NCBI GenBank assembly: GCA_016180645.1
Contig: JACPAV010000013.1
Location: 25,049 to 89,048 of the forward strand
Length of the DNA: 64,000 nt
Direction of reading: 5' to 3'
From: Nitrospirota bacterium
Lineage (GTDB): Bacteria > JACPQY01
Shown here: positions 51,676 through 63,505 of the stretch, one piece after another
Position numbering within the stretch: the first letter of the stretch is position 1
How the letters are laid out: the number at the start of each line of letters is the position of its first letter
The notes under the pieces: model-generated
Databases searched by the model: none
Seen by the model: only the letters and a program-made list of their open reading frames with translations
Told to the model about the DNA's origin: nothing
Program-made: the position numbers and the translations under genes

Positions 51676-52842
51676 CTACTTGAGCAGAGTCGGGAGAGTC
51701 CGGACGAAATCGTCGGCTGAATAGGCCTTCACGCCGGGAGCGAGGACGCGATTGCCGGGAGTTCCCCGGTGAACTAGGATTGGGGCGGTTTCGTAGCGTT
51801 TGATACTCCGCGACAGGCGTTGAAGAGGCCCCGCCATTTCCGGCCGCGGAGTGCGCGAAGCTTTTACCTCCAGCAGCGTCAGTTTCCGACCCTCGGAGGG
51901 TACTAGAAAATCCACCTCCAGCCCCTGCTGGTCGCGGAAGTAGTACAGCCGGCGATTTCGCCCGGAGTTGAGTTCGTACTTGATGATCTCAGAGGCGATC
52001 CATCCCTCGAACAGCGGCCCGAGGAACGGGGATCGCTCCAGCATTTGGGGCGATTCAATCCCCAAGAGGTGACAGGCCAGGCCGGAGTCCGTGAAGTAGA
52101 TCTTGGGAGACTTGATCAATCGCTTCCCCAGATTTTCATAGTAGGGTGGTACGATGAGGATCTGCATCGTGATTTCGAGGAGGTCCAACCAGTTGGATAC
52201 CCCAGGCACCGATAGGCCGAGGGGCGCAGCGAGATCGGTTTTGTTCAGGACCTGTCCCGATCGGGTGGCCAGGAGGGAAAGAAATCTGCGGAACGTCGCC
52301 AGATCGCGGATGGCGCTGATCGACCGAATATCTCTCTCCAAGTACGTCTGGAGATAAGAGCGGTACCAGATGCCGGGTCGCGACGGGTGTAGGATGACTT
52401 CCGGAAATCCGCCTCGGAACAGCGTCGCCTTCGGCGTCTCGCGGGCAGAAAGCGGCAGCAGGTTGAACACGGCCGCTCGGCCGGCGAGCGACTCTGTAAC
52501 TCCCCGCATCAGAGGAGCCTCCTGCGAGCCGGTGAGCAGCCATGGACCCCGCCGACCCTTTGCAAGATCGATTCGAGTGCGGACGTAGTTCAGCAGCTCA
52601 GGTGCATTCTGCACCTCGTCAAGGATAACCGGCGGTTTCAGTTCGTCCACGAATCCCCGCGGGTCGGATCGTACCCGCGCGATGAGATCCGGATCTTCGA
52701 GGAGGTGGTAGTCGGCTTTGGGGAAGACCCGGCGAAGCAGAGTGGTCTTGCCGGATCGCCTGGGGCCGGTGACGATGGCGGCGGGGAATCGTCGCGCAGC
52801 CGCGACGAGCAGAGGGGTCAGGTCCCGGGTAAAATAGGTCAT
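51676..52842 (-). CDS. AAA-type ATPase with DUF4143 nuclease-like C-terminus
   Basis: The 388-residue protein has a P-loop (AAIVTGPRRSGKTTLLRRVF), Walker B (PPVILDEVQNAPELL), the sensor LLTGSQEAPLM, and a C-terminal DUF4143 domain with a degenerate nuclease core (YYFRDQQGLEVDFLV...LLEVKAS). The family is common in variable regions and resembles defence or toxin-linked ATPases, but many members are solitary. ATG 52842 is preferred (MTYFTRDLTPLL). It stands alone here, with no obvious partner. Confidence 0.88.
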   Translation of the reverse strand: MTYFTRDLTPLLVAAARRFPAAIVTGPRRSGKTTLLRRVFPKADYHLLEDPDLIARVRSDPRGFVDELKPPVILDEVQNAPELLNYVRTRIDLAKGRRGPWLLTGSQEAPLMRGVTESLAGRAAVFNLLPLSARETPKATLFRGGFPEVILHPSRPGIWYRSYLQTYLERDIRSISAIRDLATFRRFLSLLATRSGQVLNKTDLAAPLGLSVPGVSNWLDLLEITMQILIVPPYYENLGKRLIKSPKIYFTDSGLACHLLGIESPQMLERSPFLGPLFEGWIASEIIKYELNSGRNRRLYYFRDQQGLEVDFLVPSEGRKLTLLEVKASRTPRPEMAGPLQRLSRSIKRYETAPILVHRGTPGNRVLAPGVKAYSADDFVRTLPTLLK

Positions 52843-52990
52843 GTGAGGATTATGAACTGATAGTTTAGAATACTCAAGACACACTAATGGTCCACCGAGG
52901 CACGCTCCTCTCTATCCGTTGCGAAGAGGGAGGACAAAAGGGCAGGGCGTCCATCGATTCCCCACGCTGTGTTGATTTCTGACGGGGAGC

Positions 52991-55171
52991 CTATGCGCGA
53001 ACGCGGCGGGCGGAGACGGGGATGGCGGTCATGATGTGCTGGCCGCTGGAAGGTTCGATCGCGGCGGAGCCGGAAGGAATCAGCCGGTTCATGTTGGCCT
53101 CCGCCAGGCCATGGGGGACTGAAACAACGCCGCTGAGAACGTCCTCGGACGACTCCCAGCGGAGACTCACGGCGCCCGATCCATCCCGCCTCAATTCGAT
53201 GGGCCGGCCGACCATGAGGCCCAAGGCGGAAACCGTCGAGGGATGAAGCAGGGCCGAGCCGTCTCCGCCACCGGGACCTTCGGATCCGCACCCTCCGCGG
53301 CCATCCATGGCGCTCCGGGCACGGCCGGCCGTCCTGGCGCCGTGCCAACTGTTGTACATGAGGGGCCGTCTACGCCCGATCATGCTGAGGGGAATCCACT
53401 CGTTTTTCGGCTCGCTCTTGGATTCCTCCACCCGCGGCCGATCCAGCCATTTTCGCAATCGTTCCACTTCAGCCTGAAGGACAGGGGTGAAAAGATGAAG
53501 CGTGTGGTCGCCGTGCTGTGAGGCGCGGGAGGGCCGACCCTCATGCGTAGGAGCCGAAACCTTGATCGCCCGGCCACGGCCCTTGCCCTTGCGATCCAGC
53601 AGCCGCGAGAGTAGGCCTTGCGCCCGCACAAGCCAGCGGTCGTGGTCCAGACGGGCGAGTCGCCGGTGCAGAAAAGTTTTCACGGGACCGCCAACCTTCA
53701 TCTCCGCAAGAATTCGATACAGGATTTCCCACTCCGATTTCGACTCCCCCGCCGGCGGCAAGACCGGTTTCGAATAAGAGAGCCACTCCCTGTTCTGGAT
53801 GACCATCCCGAGTGTCGCGAAATCCGCGCGTTCCAGCCACGTCCGGCCGGGGAGAACGGCATGGGCCATCTCGGCCGTCTGGCTTCGGAACAAATCGATG
53901 ACCACCAGCAGGTCCAGTGAGCGAAAGGCTTGCCTTAGCCGGGTCTCATCCGGGATCGACCATATCGGGTTGCCTGCAATGACCACGAGGGCGCGAATGC
54001 GATCGTCCCCAGACGTGAGGATTTCGTCCGCGAGGATTCCTCCTGGAAGGGAGTCCATGACCGGCACATATCCGCCGATGCGGCTTTTCTGCGTCTGCAC
54101 GCCGATGCCCAGAATCGGGCCCCATCGACCCATCCGGAGGCCGAGAGGATGGTACAGCCACCCGCCGGGGCGGTCGACGTTGCCCAACGCCAGCATCGCC
54201 GCATGGAGAAGCACATAGGCCAGCGAGCCGAACGGACCGAAATTTACGCCGACACTCATGTGCAGGATGGGGGATCGGGCTTTCAAGAAATCCGTCCGAA
54301 GGGCTTGGAGCGAATCGCGATCGAGTCCCGTAATGCGTTCCGCCAGCTCCAGCGGCAGGGAAGGAAGGGCATTCTTGAGATCGCCGAGTGAGGGAGTTTC
54401 CCGGATGGCCGCGGCCCAGCCCTGCGTGGCAGACAACTCGTGGATCAACCACGTTAGCAACGCGATGTCGGTTCCGGGGCGGATGGGAAGATGGCGGCCG
54501 CAGGTGCGGACGCTCTCGGACCGCCGCGGATCGACCCACCACACCCGGCCGCCGCGCTTCTCGATGGCCCGGATTCTCTGCATGGCATCCGGGAGAAACA
54601 TGAAGCTCCCTTTGCTGACCATCGGATTCATACCGATAATGACCGCCAGGTCGCACGAGTCCAGATCCGGGATCGGATGGATGGCGCCATGACCGTAGAT
54701 TTCGCCCGCGGCCCAGAATTTGTTGTTGCAATCCTGTGGGCCGGAGGTGAACGAGTTCCGCGTGCCGAGGGCCTTGGTGAATGCCGCCGTTGCAAGCAAG
54801 GTCATGAGACCGAACCCGGCGGGCTCGCCCATGTACATGCCGATGCTGTGGGGGCCGTGCTCCCTATGAATACGGCCCAACGTCGCCCCGATGTGGTCAA
54901 AGGCCTTCTCCCATGAGGTGGGAGCGAGTGCCCCGTCCGAATCCCGGAGAAGGGGTTGCAGAAGTCTGGAAGGATGCCTGGCCGTTCCGAGGAATTGAGT
55001 GCCCTGCGCACAGGCAAATCCATGGGTGCCTGGATGCTCCTTGTCCGGCCGCAGGCCGACGGGATTTCCAGCGGAGTCCCGAACAACAACGAGTCCGCAT
55101 CCCGGCTCGCAGATTCTGCAAAACGTGTGGGGAACCGGGCCGCTCCCTCTTCCGTTGGCCGAATCAACCAT
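52991..55171 (-). CDS. Molybdopterin oxidoreductase (formate dehydrogenase/nitrate reductase superfamily)
   Basis: The 726-residue protein begins with a 4Fe-4S site (CRICEPGCGLVVV...GFACAQG). It has MGEPAGFGLMTLL, DLAVIIGMNPMVSKG, RVWWVDPRRSESV, PIRPGTDIALLTWLIHE, AGNPIWSIPDETRLR and the molydopterin-binding C-terminal region (NSWHG). The residue that usually ligates Mo (Cys/Sec) lies near GPQDCNNKFWAAG; no Cys is at the position expected from FdhF, so this may be a Ser/Asp-type or divergent member. No Tat signal or partner subunit is visible. The substrate is unknown. Confidence 0.85.
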   Translation of the reverse strand: MVDSANGRGSGPVPHTFCRICEPGCGLVVVRDSAGNPVGLRPDKEHPGTHGFACAQGTQFLGTARHPSRLLQPLLRDSDGALAPTSWEKAFDHIGATLGRIHREHGPHSIGMYMGEPAGFGLMTLLATAAFTKALGTRNSFTSGPQDCNNKFWAAGEIYGHGAIHPIPDLDSCDLAVIIGMNPMVSKGSFMFLPDAMQRIRAIEKRGGRVWWVDPRRSESVRTCGRHLPIRPGTDIALLTWLIHELSATQGWAAAIRETPSLGDLKNALPSLPLELAERITGLDRDSLQALRTDFLKARSPILHMSVGVNFGPFGSLAYVLLHAAMLALGNVDRPGGWLYHPLGLRMGRWGPILGIGVQTQKSRIGGYVPVMDSLPGGILADEILTSGDDRIRALVVIAGNPIWSIPDETRLRQAFRSLDLLVVIDLFRSQTAEMAHAVLPGRTWLERADFATLGMVIQNREWLSYSKPVLPPAGESKSEWEILYRILAEMKVGGPVKTFLHRRLARLDHDRWLVRAQGLLSRLLDRKGKGRGRAIKVSAPTHEGRPSRASQHGDHTLHLFTPVLQAEVERLRKWLDRPRVEESKSEPKNEWIPLSMIGRRRPLMYNSWHGARTAGRARSAMDGRGGCGSEGPGGGDGSALLHPSTVSALGLMVGRPIELRRDGSGAVSLRWESSEDVLSGVVSVPHGLAEANMNRLIPSGSAAIEPSSGQHIMTAIPVSARRVRA

Positions 55172-55248
55172 GCTTCGGGAACACTACGATTACCCGCCGG
55201 CGATGTAAAGATGAGTCGCCGGGGAGGCGCACTCCCTGCCGGAAGGTT

Positions 55249-55791
55249 CTATCCGCCTTCAGCCGTGAAGCCGAGGTCTTTTCCCGGTTCGGGAGGCAGG
55301 TTCAGAATGTCCCGAGGGAAGAGATCCACGATGAAGTTCACGATGTCTTTCACCGAAACCACGCCGACCGGCCGATTATCCTTATCCACGATCGGAACGT
55401 GCCGGAAACCGCCTACGCTCATCTTGTTGAGGGCAAACACGATGGGATCGTCGAGTCCCAGGGTCTCCGGGGCACGAGTCATCACGGTCTCCACTCGGGT
55501 TCGGTGCTGATCCAACTTCGTCGCCGCGATCTTTAGCAAGACATCCCGCTCGCTGAAAATCCCGGTCAACCGTCCGTCATCCACCACCAAGACACAGCCC
55601 GTGTTCCGGTCCTTCATCTTCGCGACCGCCTCCTCGACCCGTGCGCCCACTTCGACGCAGACCGGTGTTCGAGGCTTGAGCGTGCGAATGGCTTTCTCGG
55701 TAATGGCTTGCTCGATGGCGGGACGGTCTTCCTCCCGCCGGAGTTGACTCTGCACTTCGAGATCCTCGTCGACAAACTGTTCCAGCGACAT
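55249..55791 (-). CDS. Tandem CBS-domain protein
   Basis: The 180-residue protein has two CBS domains: ARVEEAVAKMKDRNTGCVLVVDDGRLTGIFSERDVLLKI and DDPIVFALNKMSVGGFRHVPIVDKDNRPVGVVSVKDIVNFI. Such pairs bind adenine nucleotides as energy sensors. A strong ribosome-binding site (GGGGAGGTGGG) precedes ATG 55791. It is divergent from ftsH. Confidence 0.9.
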   Translation of the reverse strand: MSLEQFVDEDLEVQSQLRREEDRPAIEQAITEKAIRTLKPRTPVCVEVGARVEEAVAKMKDRNTGCVLVVDDGRLTGIFSERDVLLKIAATKLDQHRTRVETVMTRAPETLGLDDPIVFALNKMSVGGFRHVPIVDKDNRPVGVVSVKDIVNFIVDLFPRDILNLPPEPGKDLGFTAEGG

Positions 55792-55923
55792 AACCCACCT
55801 CCCCTATGAATCCAGTGTCGTCCCGGATGGCCCGACCTGTCAAGGAGCGGAAACCTGAAAATTCGCAGTTGAAAATCGGTCCGTAGTCGCCCCGTGGTGT
55901 TTGTGTTAGGATGGGTTGGGCAA

Positions 55924-57798
<1,875 letters not shown>

Positions 57799-57819
57799 GA
57801 GAGGGTCCCGGTCCGGCCG

Positions 57820-57868
57820 GATTCATGGGTTGATGGATTCCGCAGGGGAATCCATGAACGTATGAATC
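57820..57868 (+). promoter_or_regulatory. Nested hairpin covering the folP start codon
   Basis: An inner hairpin pairs TGGATTC (57834-57840) with GAATCCA (57848-57854). An outer stem pairs GATTCAT (57820-57826) with ATGAATC (57862-57868), which contains the folP initiation codon. Folding would hide the start, suggesting possible translational control. Confidence 0.4.
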
Positions 57869-58770
57869 GGGCGAGTACGGCGCTGAAGCATTGGGGACAA
57901 ACCTACCGGCCTACGCACCATGCGATAGCGCCGCTGGAGTGGGGGAAGTGGCGGTTTTCCTTCGAGCGAACGGTGCCCTACATCATGGGCATCCTCAATG
58001 TGACCCCCGACTCCTTTTCGGACGGCGGCCTCTACGCGGATGTGGACCAGGCGGTTGAGCATGGTCTCCGAATGGAAGAGGAGGGAGCGGACCTCCTCGA
58101 CGTTGGCGGCGAGTCTACAAGGCCCGGCTCCGAGCGCATCCCAGCCGAGGAGGAGATGCGGCGAATTCTTCCTGCCATCGAGCGGCTGGCCGGTCGACTG
58201 CGCATCCCCCTCTCAGTGGATACCTTCAAGCCTGAAGTGGCCCGCGAGGCTCTGCGATGCGGCGCCTCCTTGGTGAATTGCGTCGGGGCGTTCGACATGG
58301 GCGCGGACATGCCGAAGGTCGTGGCCGAGGCCGACGTTCCGGTCATCCTCATGCACATGCAGGGCACCCCGGAAACCATGCAGCGAAGCCCTTCGTACCG
58401 GGACGTTGTTGAGGATATCCGAACGACTCTCCTCCGCGCGGCCGGAAGGGCCCAGGCGGCGGGTGTGCCCTCGAGCCGGGTAGTGATTGACCCGGGCATC
58501 GGCTTCGGAAAGACGCAGGATCACAATCTCGATATTGTCCGACGGACATCGGCGTTTTCTTCGTTGGGCTTCCCCGTCCTCGTGGGGCCTTCGCGCAAGA
58601 GTTTCATCGGGAACGTAGTGGGGAAGGACGTTCAAGACCGGGACGACGGCACGCTGGCGGTGGTGGCGTGGGCTGCGCTCCAGGGCGTTCAATTCGTGAG
58701 AGTTCACGATGTGCGGCGGACGCGCAATGTGCTGAAAATGATGGAGGCCTTGATTCATGGCGCCGACTGA
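57862..58770 (+). CDS. folP: Dihydropteroate synthase
   Basis: The 302-residue TIM-barrel enzyme joins 6-hydroxymethyl-dihydropterin pyrophosphate and p-aminobenzoate in folate synthesis. Signatures are IMGILNVTPDSFSDGGLY, DVGGESTRPGSERI, PLSVDTFKPEVAREAL, ILMHMQGTPETMQ, DPGIGFGKTQDHNL and GPSRKSFIG, with the final HDVRRTRN. ftsH is 63 bases upstream and cdaA overlaps by 14 bases, a common ftsH-folP-cdaA order. Confidence 0.96.
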   Translation: MNRASTALKHWGQTYRPTHHAIAPLEWGKWRFSFERTVPYIMGILNVTPDSFSDGGLYADVDQAVEHGLRMEEEGADLLDVGGESTRPGSERIPAEEEMRRILPAIERLAGRLRIPLSVDTFKPEVAREALRCGASLVNCVGAFDMGADMPKVVAEADVPVILMHMQGTPETMQRSPSYRDVVEDIRTTLLRAAGRAQAAGVPSSRVVIDPGIGFGKTQDHNLDIVRRTSAFSSLGFPVLVGPSRKSFIGNVVGKDVQDRDDGTLAVVAWAALQGVQFVRVHDVRRTRNVLKMMEALIHGAD

Positions 58771-59626
58771 TTTGTGGGCATGGATGAAAGACCATCTGGT
58801 CGATGCGCTCGACATCTACATCATCGCCTATCTCATCTATCGCATCATCCTCATGCTTCGGGGTACGCGCGCGGTGCGGATTCTGTTCGGCCTCGTCGTC
58901 ATGATTCTTTCCTACTTCATCTCGCAGCGGCTTGGACTCGTTGCCACGAGCTGGTTGCTGGGTAATTTTCTTCTGTACGCCGTGCTGATCGTGGTGATCA
59001 TTTTTCAGAACGAAATCCGGCGCGCCCTGTGGGAGTTCGGACGTACACCCCACTGGTTCGATGTCGGCTCTCGAAGCGGAGTGCAGGAGTTGGAGGAAAT
59101 CATTCAGGGAGTTCACCAACTGGCCTCACGGCGCGTGGGCGCGCTGGTGGCCATCGAGCGAAGCGTGGGCCTCCGGGATTATGTCGAGGCGGCGACCACC
59201 GTGGATGCCAAAGTCAGCAAGGAACTGCTGGCGTCCATTTTCCATCCGACCTCGCCGCTGCATGACGGCGCGGTGATCGTGCAAAAACGCCGTCTGGCTG
59301 CGGCAGGATGCCTGCTTCCGTTGAGTCATGCGGCGGATCTGGATCCGGTCCTGGGCACCCGACATCGCGCGGCGTTGGGCTTGGCGGAGGAGACGGACGC
59401 GATCGTAGTGGTGGTGTCGGAGGAGACGGGTACAGTGTCATTGGCCGTGGATGGGGAACTGAGGCGGAATCTGGAAGCGGGGCGACTGCGAGATGATCTG
59501 TACCGGCTGCTCACCGAACCCGTGAAGAAGCCTGTCAAAGTGCGGTCGCCGGAGGAGTCGAAGGAACGGGCGGGTTCGGCCGAATCGGGACCGCTGGCCG
59601 CAAGAACGGAGGAGTCGGAAATATAG
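58757..59626 (+). CDS. cdaA: Diadenylate cyclase CdaA
   Basis: The 289-residue enzyme makes cyclic di-AMP from two ATP. It has three N-terminal membrane helices (IYIIAYLIYRIILML; AVRILFGLVVMILSYFI; WLLGNFLLYAVLIVVIIF). The DAC domain has DGAVIV (D170) and RHRAALG (R202-H203-R204), the conserved catalytic motifs. It overlaps folP and cdaR, its usual regulator. Confidence 0.95.
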   Translation: MAPTDLWAWMKDHLVDALDIYIIAYLIYRIILMLRGTRAVRILFGLVVMILSYFISQRLGLVATSWLLGNFLLYAVLIVVIIFQNEIRRALWEFGRTPHWFDVGSRSGVQELEEIIQGVHQLASRRVGALVAIERSVGLRDYVEAATTVDAKVSKELLASIFHPTSPLHDGAVIVQKRRLAAAGCLLPLSHAADLDPVLGTRHRAALGLAEETDAIVVVVSEETGTVSLAVDGELRRNLEAGRLRDDLYRLLTEPVKKPVKVRSPEESKERAGSAESGPLAARTEESEI

Positions 59627-60279
59627 TGGGACGGGTCCGTAGGTTCTTCCTGGGCAATCTGACCGAGAAACTGGTGGCGTTGGCGCTGGCGCTTCTGGTC
59701 TATGGCTTTGTATTCGGGCAAAGCCCCGTCGAGCAGACGGTCCGCGTGCCGATACAACTGGAAAATTTGCCGCCGAAGTTCATCGTGTCCAAACTGGCGG
59801 TCCATAACGTGGATTTGCGGCTCAGCGCTCCCAAGACGCTCTTGGTCGGCCTGGAGGAGAGGAACCTCCGCGCGAACATAGACCTTTCAAAGTCAGCCAC
59901 CGGTTTCCAGACCTACCTGTTTTCGCAAAAGAACTTCAGCGTGCCGCGGGGGATCAAGCTGGATAGCATTTCGCCTCCGGAGATCAGTTTTTTCGTGGAT
60001 GAGCTGACCTCCAAGGTCGTCCCGGTTGCGCCCAACTTCACGAATCGGCTTCCGGAAGGGTACGAACTGGAATCGGCGGAAGTCACACCGAAGGAGATCG
60101 AGATCTACGGGGCGAAGCAGGAGGTGTCGCAGACCGACGAGATCCCGACACAGCCCATTGATCTTTCGACCTTGCGGGAGGATGCACAGCTTTCGGTGAA
60201 TCCTGAACTCATCTCCCCCGACGTGAAAATGAGCTTCGGCGGCCGCGTCCAGGTCAGCCTGAGGATCCGGAAGAATTAG
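59626..60279 (+). CDS. cdaR: YbbR/CdaR-like regulator of diadenylate cyclase
   Basis: The 217-residue protein has an N-terminal membrane helix (LVALALALLVYGFVFG) and YbbR repeats (VDLRLSAPKTLLVGLEERNLRANIDLS; VVPVAPNFTNRLPEGYELESAEVTPKEIEIYG). The family contacts CdaA and modulates cyclic di-AMP output. It starts with GTG, sharing a base with the cdaA stop. The usual third gene, glmM, does not follow. Confidence 0.88.
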   Translation: MGRVRRFFLGNLTEKLVALALALLVYGFVFGQSPVEQTVRVPIQLENLPPKFIVSKLAVHNVDLRLSAPKTLLVGLEERNLRANIDLSKSATGFQTYLFSQKNFSVPRGIKLDSISPPEISFFVDELTSKVVPVAPNFTNRLPEGYELESAEVTPKEIEIYGAKQEVSQTDEIPTQPIDLSTLREDAQLSVNPELISPDVKMSFGGRVQVSLRIRKN

Positions 60280-60331
60280 TCGGTTCAGTAGCCCGGCAAG
60301 TTCATGGGCTGGATCTACAGGGTCGGTCGTT

Positions 60332-61285
60332 GTGCCTCCCACGGCTTTGAGCACTGAGTCTGTTTGTCTCATGGGGTTTCCGGCTTTGGAATTGAAGGAT
60401 AACTCCATGCGGGTAGTCGTGATTCCGGAATGGGGGGGGAAGATCGCGTCGCTCGTGGATCTCCGGAGGGGGCAGGAGTGGCTGTACACGAATCCGAATA
60501 TCAAGCCAAGGCGTCCGGAATACGGGGCGAGCTACGTGCAGGATTTCGACATCGGCGGGTTTGACGAGTGCTTCCCCACCGTGGGGGCCTGCAACTATCC
60601 ATCCGGCCCATGGAAGGGGGTTCCGATTCCGGATCATGGAGAGGTTTGGTCGTCGCCCTGGGAGTCGGCTCCTGCCGAGGGGGGGGTGCGGCTTGCCGTG
60701 AAGGGGCGGGCTCTTCCGTACAAACTTGAAAAATCCATTCGCCTTCTGGGCGATGGCAGGGTCCGAATGGAATATCGTGCGGAGAATCTCTCCTCCGATC
60801 CGATGCCGTTTGTTTGGAGCAGTCACCCCCTGCTTAATATCAAGCCTGGAATGACGCTTTCTGTTCCGGCCCGGTTCATGCGCGTAGACTCCGCTCCGGC
60901 ATTTCCGGCCAAGTCGGGAGACACCCTCTCATGGCCTCGGTTCGAAGGTCTGGACCTGGGCCTCATAGCTGAGCGGGAAGCCGGGATGGCGGTCAAGCTG
61001 TACAGTCAATCGCTTGAAGAGGGATGGGCCGAACTGTCCGATCCCAACGACGGTGCGTCGATTCGGTTTGAGTTCGATCCCGGACAGGTCACACACGTTG
61101 GGTTATGGCTGAACTATGGTGGCTGGGCCGGCGTGCCCGGCGCCGCTCCCTATTTCAATCTCGGACTTGAGCCGTGCATCGGCGATAGTGACTCGCTGGA
61201 GGCGTCGGTGGCCCGATCAGGTGCGCACGCAGTTCTACCTCCTAGGGGAACTCGCGAATGGTGGATCGAGCTTAGGCTTTCTTGA
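60332..61285 (+). CDS. Aldose 1-epimerase-like protein
   Basis: The 317-residue beta-rich protein has the galactose mutarotase-like fold: MRVVVIPEWGGKIASLVDLRRG, GGFDECFPTVG, PDHGEVWSSPWE (HGE active-site motif), and FNLGLEPCIGD with a catalytic-type Glu. It could convert alpha- and beta-sugars, matching the adjacent galK and galT. It starts with GTG 60332; ATG 60371 is an alternative. It converges on galK with a 14-base overlap. Confidence 0.8.
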   Translation: MPPTALSTESVCLMGFPALELKDNSMRVVVIPEWGGKIASLVDLRRGQEWLYTNPNIKPRRPEYGASYVQDFDIGGFDECFPTVGACNYPSGPWKGVPIPDHGEVWSSPWESAPAEGGVRLAVKGRALPYKLEKSIRLLGDGRVRMEYRAENLSSDPMPFVWSSHPLLNIKPGMTLSVPARFMRVDSAPAFPAKSGDTLSWPRFEGLDLGLIAEREAGMAVKLYSQSLEEGWAELSDPNDGASIRFEFDPGQVTHVGLWLNYGGWAGVPGAAPYFNLGLEPCIGDSDSLEASVARSGAHAVLPPRGTREWWIELRLS

Positions 61286-62429
61286 GGGGAATCAATTCGG
61301 TTCCCCCCGAGGGCGAACAAGGGTACAGGTCGGGAGCAATTCCCGTCGAGACTTCGTAGCCCTTCGCAACGTCACGGCAGAAGCGGTCAACCTCGGTCTC
61401 CTGAACGAGGGCGATGGCGCAACCCCCGAAGCCGGCCCCGGTCATTCGTGCCCCGTGGCAAGAGGGTTGAGCACACGCGATCTCGACCATCGTGTTGAGT
61501 TCTCGCGTGGACACCTCGAAGCCGTCCCTCAGCGAAGCATGACTGGTGTTCATCAGTCTGCCCAAAAGGCCGGCGTTTCCGTGTCGCATCGCATCGACGG
61601 CTTCCAGCGTTCGGGCGTTCTCCGAAATAACGTGGCGGGCGCGCCGGCGGGCCGCATCATCGAGGGTCTCCTCGGAGTGTTTCAGCCGTGCTTCGTCGAT
61701 CTGGCGGAGCGAGCGGACCCCCATCGTTCGTGCCGCACGCTCGCAACTGCCCCGTCTCTCGTTGTACTCCGAGTCCACCAACCCCCGCCTCGTCTTGGTA
61801 TCCATCACCACGACGACGGTTCCCCGTGGGAGCGGCACATGCTGAAGCTCCAGGCTTCGGCAATCGATGAGGAGGGCATGCCCCGCCGCGGCAGCGGAGG
61901 AAACAAGCTGATCCATGATCCCGCAGTTCACGCCGACCCATCGATTCTCCGCTTTCTGACAGAGGAGAGCTGTCTTCATAGGATCCCAAGACAACGCGGA
62001 CACCTCGGCGAAAACCCTTGCGGCGGCCAACTCCAGCGCCGCCGATGAGGAAAGCCCGGCGCCCCGTGGCACGTCTCCGGACATCACGCCTTCCCACCCG
62101 TGGATCGGAGTTCCATCAAGGGTCAGCGCCCACGCTACGCCCTTGATGTATTCGCCCCATTCAGGCCCCCCCTTCGCGAGTCCATCGAGCGAAAATTCGA
62201 TCGTCTCGTTGAAGTCGATCGAATGAACTTTCACTCGGAGGTCGTTCCTCGCACGAAACGCGATCCAGACCGCACGATCAATGGCCATCGGAAGGACGAA
62301 CCCTTCATTGTAGTCCGTATGCTCCCCGATCAGGTTGACGCGCCCGGGAGCACGGGCTACCGCGGTGGCCGGACCGCCGAAGCGCATCTTGAACGTCTCC
62401 TCCACTTTGTTTTTCATCTCGGAGATCAC
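61272..62429 (-). CDS. galK: Galactokinase
   Basis: The 385-residue GHMP kinase phosphorylates galactose in the Leloir pathway. Signatures are [26 protein letters not shown], the ATP loop [44 protein letters not shown] (catalytic Asp in MDQ), and [16 protein letters not shown]. Its ATG overlaps the galT stop as ATGA. Confidence 0.96.
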   Translation of the reverse strand: MISEMKNKVEETFKMRFGGPATAVARAPGRVNLIGEHTDYNEGFVLPMAIDRAVWIAFRARNDLRVKVHSIDFNETIEFSLDGLAKGGPEWGEYIKGVAWALTLDGTPIHGWEGVMSGDVPRGAGLSSSAALELAAARVFAEVSALSWDPMKTALLCQKAENRWVGVNCGIMDQLVSSAAAAGHALLIDCRSLELQHVPLPRGTVVVVMDTKTRRGLVDSEYNERRGSCERAARTMGVRSLRQIDEARLKHSEETLDDAARRRARHVISENARTLEAVDAMRHGNAGLLGRLMNTSHASLRDGFEVSTRELNTMVEIACAQPSCHGARMTGAGFGGCAIALVQETEVDRFCRDVAKGYEVSTGIAPDLYPCSPSGGTELIPLKKA

Positions 62430-63445
62430 GCCACGCCCGTTCGGTCACTGGTCACGGAGCGCAGTCGTGCGGCCGCCTCTTCGGCGGTAAGGTCCCGCTG
62501 GGCCTCGGCGAGCATTTCGTAGCCCACCATGAATTTCTTCACGGTGGCCGAGCGGAGGAGGGGCGGATAAAAATGAGCGTGGAGCTGCCAGTGGGGTTGA
62601 TCGTCGCCGGCGCCCGGGGCTCCGTGCCATCCCATCGAATACGGAAAGGACACTCCAAACAGGTTGTCATACTTCACCAGGAGTTCCCTCAGAATCGCGG
62701 CTAGGGCATGACATGAGGCTGTCTCCAACTGCGGGAGGTGCGGCACAGGCCGGCGGGGCAGCAGCAAGGTCTCGAACGGCCAGACGGCCCAGAACGGAAC
62801 CACAACGACCCAGTGATCGTTCGCCAAAACGATGCGATGCGCCGCTGCCGCCTCCAGCTCCGCGTAGTCCACCAGCAAAGGCGCGCGATGGGCCTCGAAA
62901 TAGTCTCTCTGAGCGCGGTCTTCCTTCTCAGCTTCATTGGGCCGATTCGATTGAGCCCAGATCTGTCCGTGGGGATGCGGATTGGAGCACCCCATGATCT
63001 CCCCCTTGTTCTCGAACACCTGAACCCAATGATATTGTCTCGAAAGCTCCGTGACCTCGTTTCTCCACGTGTCGATGACCCCCCGCATTTCCGCAACCTC
63101 CATCTGGGCCAGCGTCAAGTCATGCCGGGGGGAGAAGCAGATTACCCTGCAGCAGCCGGGCTCAACCCGGAACTGGAGGAGGGGATGCGCGGGCGGACCG
63201 GCAGGATTCGCGCGATGGGTGAGGGCCGGATAGTCGTTGTCGAACACGTACGTGTTTACGTACGCCGGGTTGACCGCCCCTCCGGCCCTCTTGTTTCCAG
63301 GACAGAGGTAGCACGACGGATCGTAGGGAGGCCGCTGAACCGACAGCGGCGGATCAATCTGACCCAGCCAGGGGCGTTCCGTCCGCTGTGGCGACACGAG
63401 AATCCACTCTCCGGTGAGGGGATTGCGCCGCCGATGGGGGGTCAT
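62426..63445 (-). CDS. galT: Galactose-1-phosphate uridylyltransferase
   Basis: The 339-residue HIT-superfamily enzyme transfers UMP between UDP-glucose and galactose 1-phosphate. It has [21 protein letters not shown], the zinc-site CYLCPGN, and the active-site NPHPHGQIW with the nucleophilic His, followed by QLHAHFYPP near the end. ATG 63445 is preferred to 63454. It forms a galT-galK unit; galE is not seen. Confidence 0.95.
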   Translation of the reverse strand: MTPHRRRNPLTGEWILVSPQRTERPWLGQIDPPLSVQRPPYDPSCYLCPGNKRAGGAVNPAYVNTYVFDNDYPALTHRANPAGPPAHPLLQFRVEPGCCRVICFSPRHDLTLAQMEVAEMRGVIDTWRNEVTELSRQYHWVQVFENKGEIMGCSNPHPHGQIWAQSNRPNEAEKEDRAQRDYFEAHRAPLLVDYAELEAAAAHRIVLANDHWVVVVPFWAVWPFETLLLPRRPVPHLPQLETASCHALAAILRELLVKYDNLFGVSFPYSMGWHGAPGAGDDQPHWQLHAHFYPPLLRSATVKKFMVGYEMLAEAQRDLTAEEAAARLRSVTSDRTGVA

Positions 63446-63505
63446 GGGCGCCATTGTTCATGTGGGAGCTGCCCCCGTCAACCCCGCACCCAAGTTGGTG
63501 TGGTA

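Noticed and set aside
51676-55171. Defence island built on the DUF4143 ATPase
   Set aside because: The ATPase stands alone; neighbours are a molybdoenzyme and envelope genes, with no nuclease, toxin or integrase nearby.
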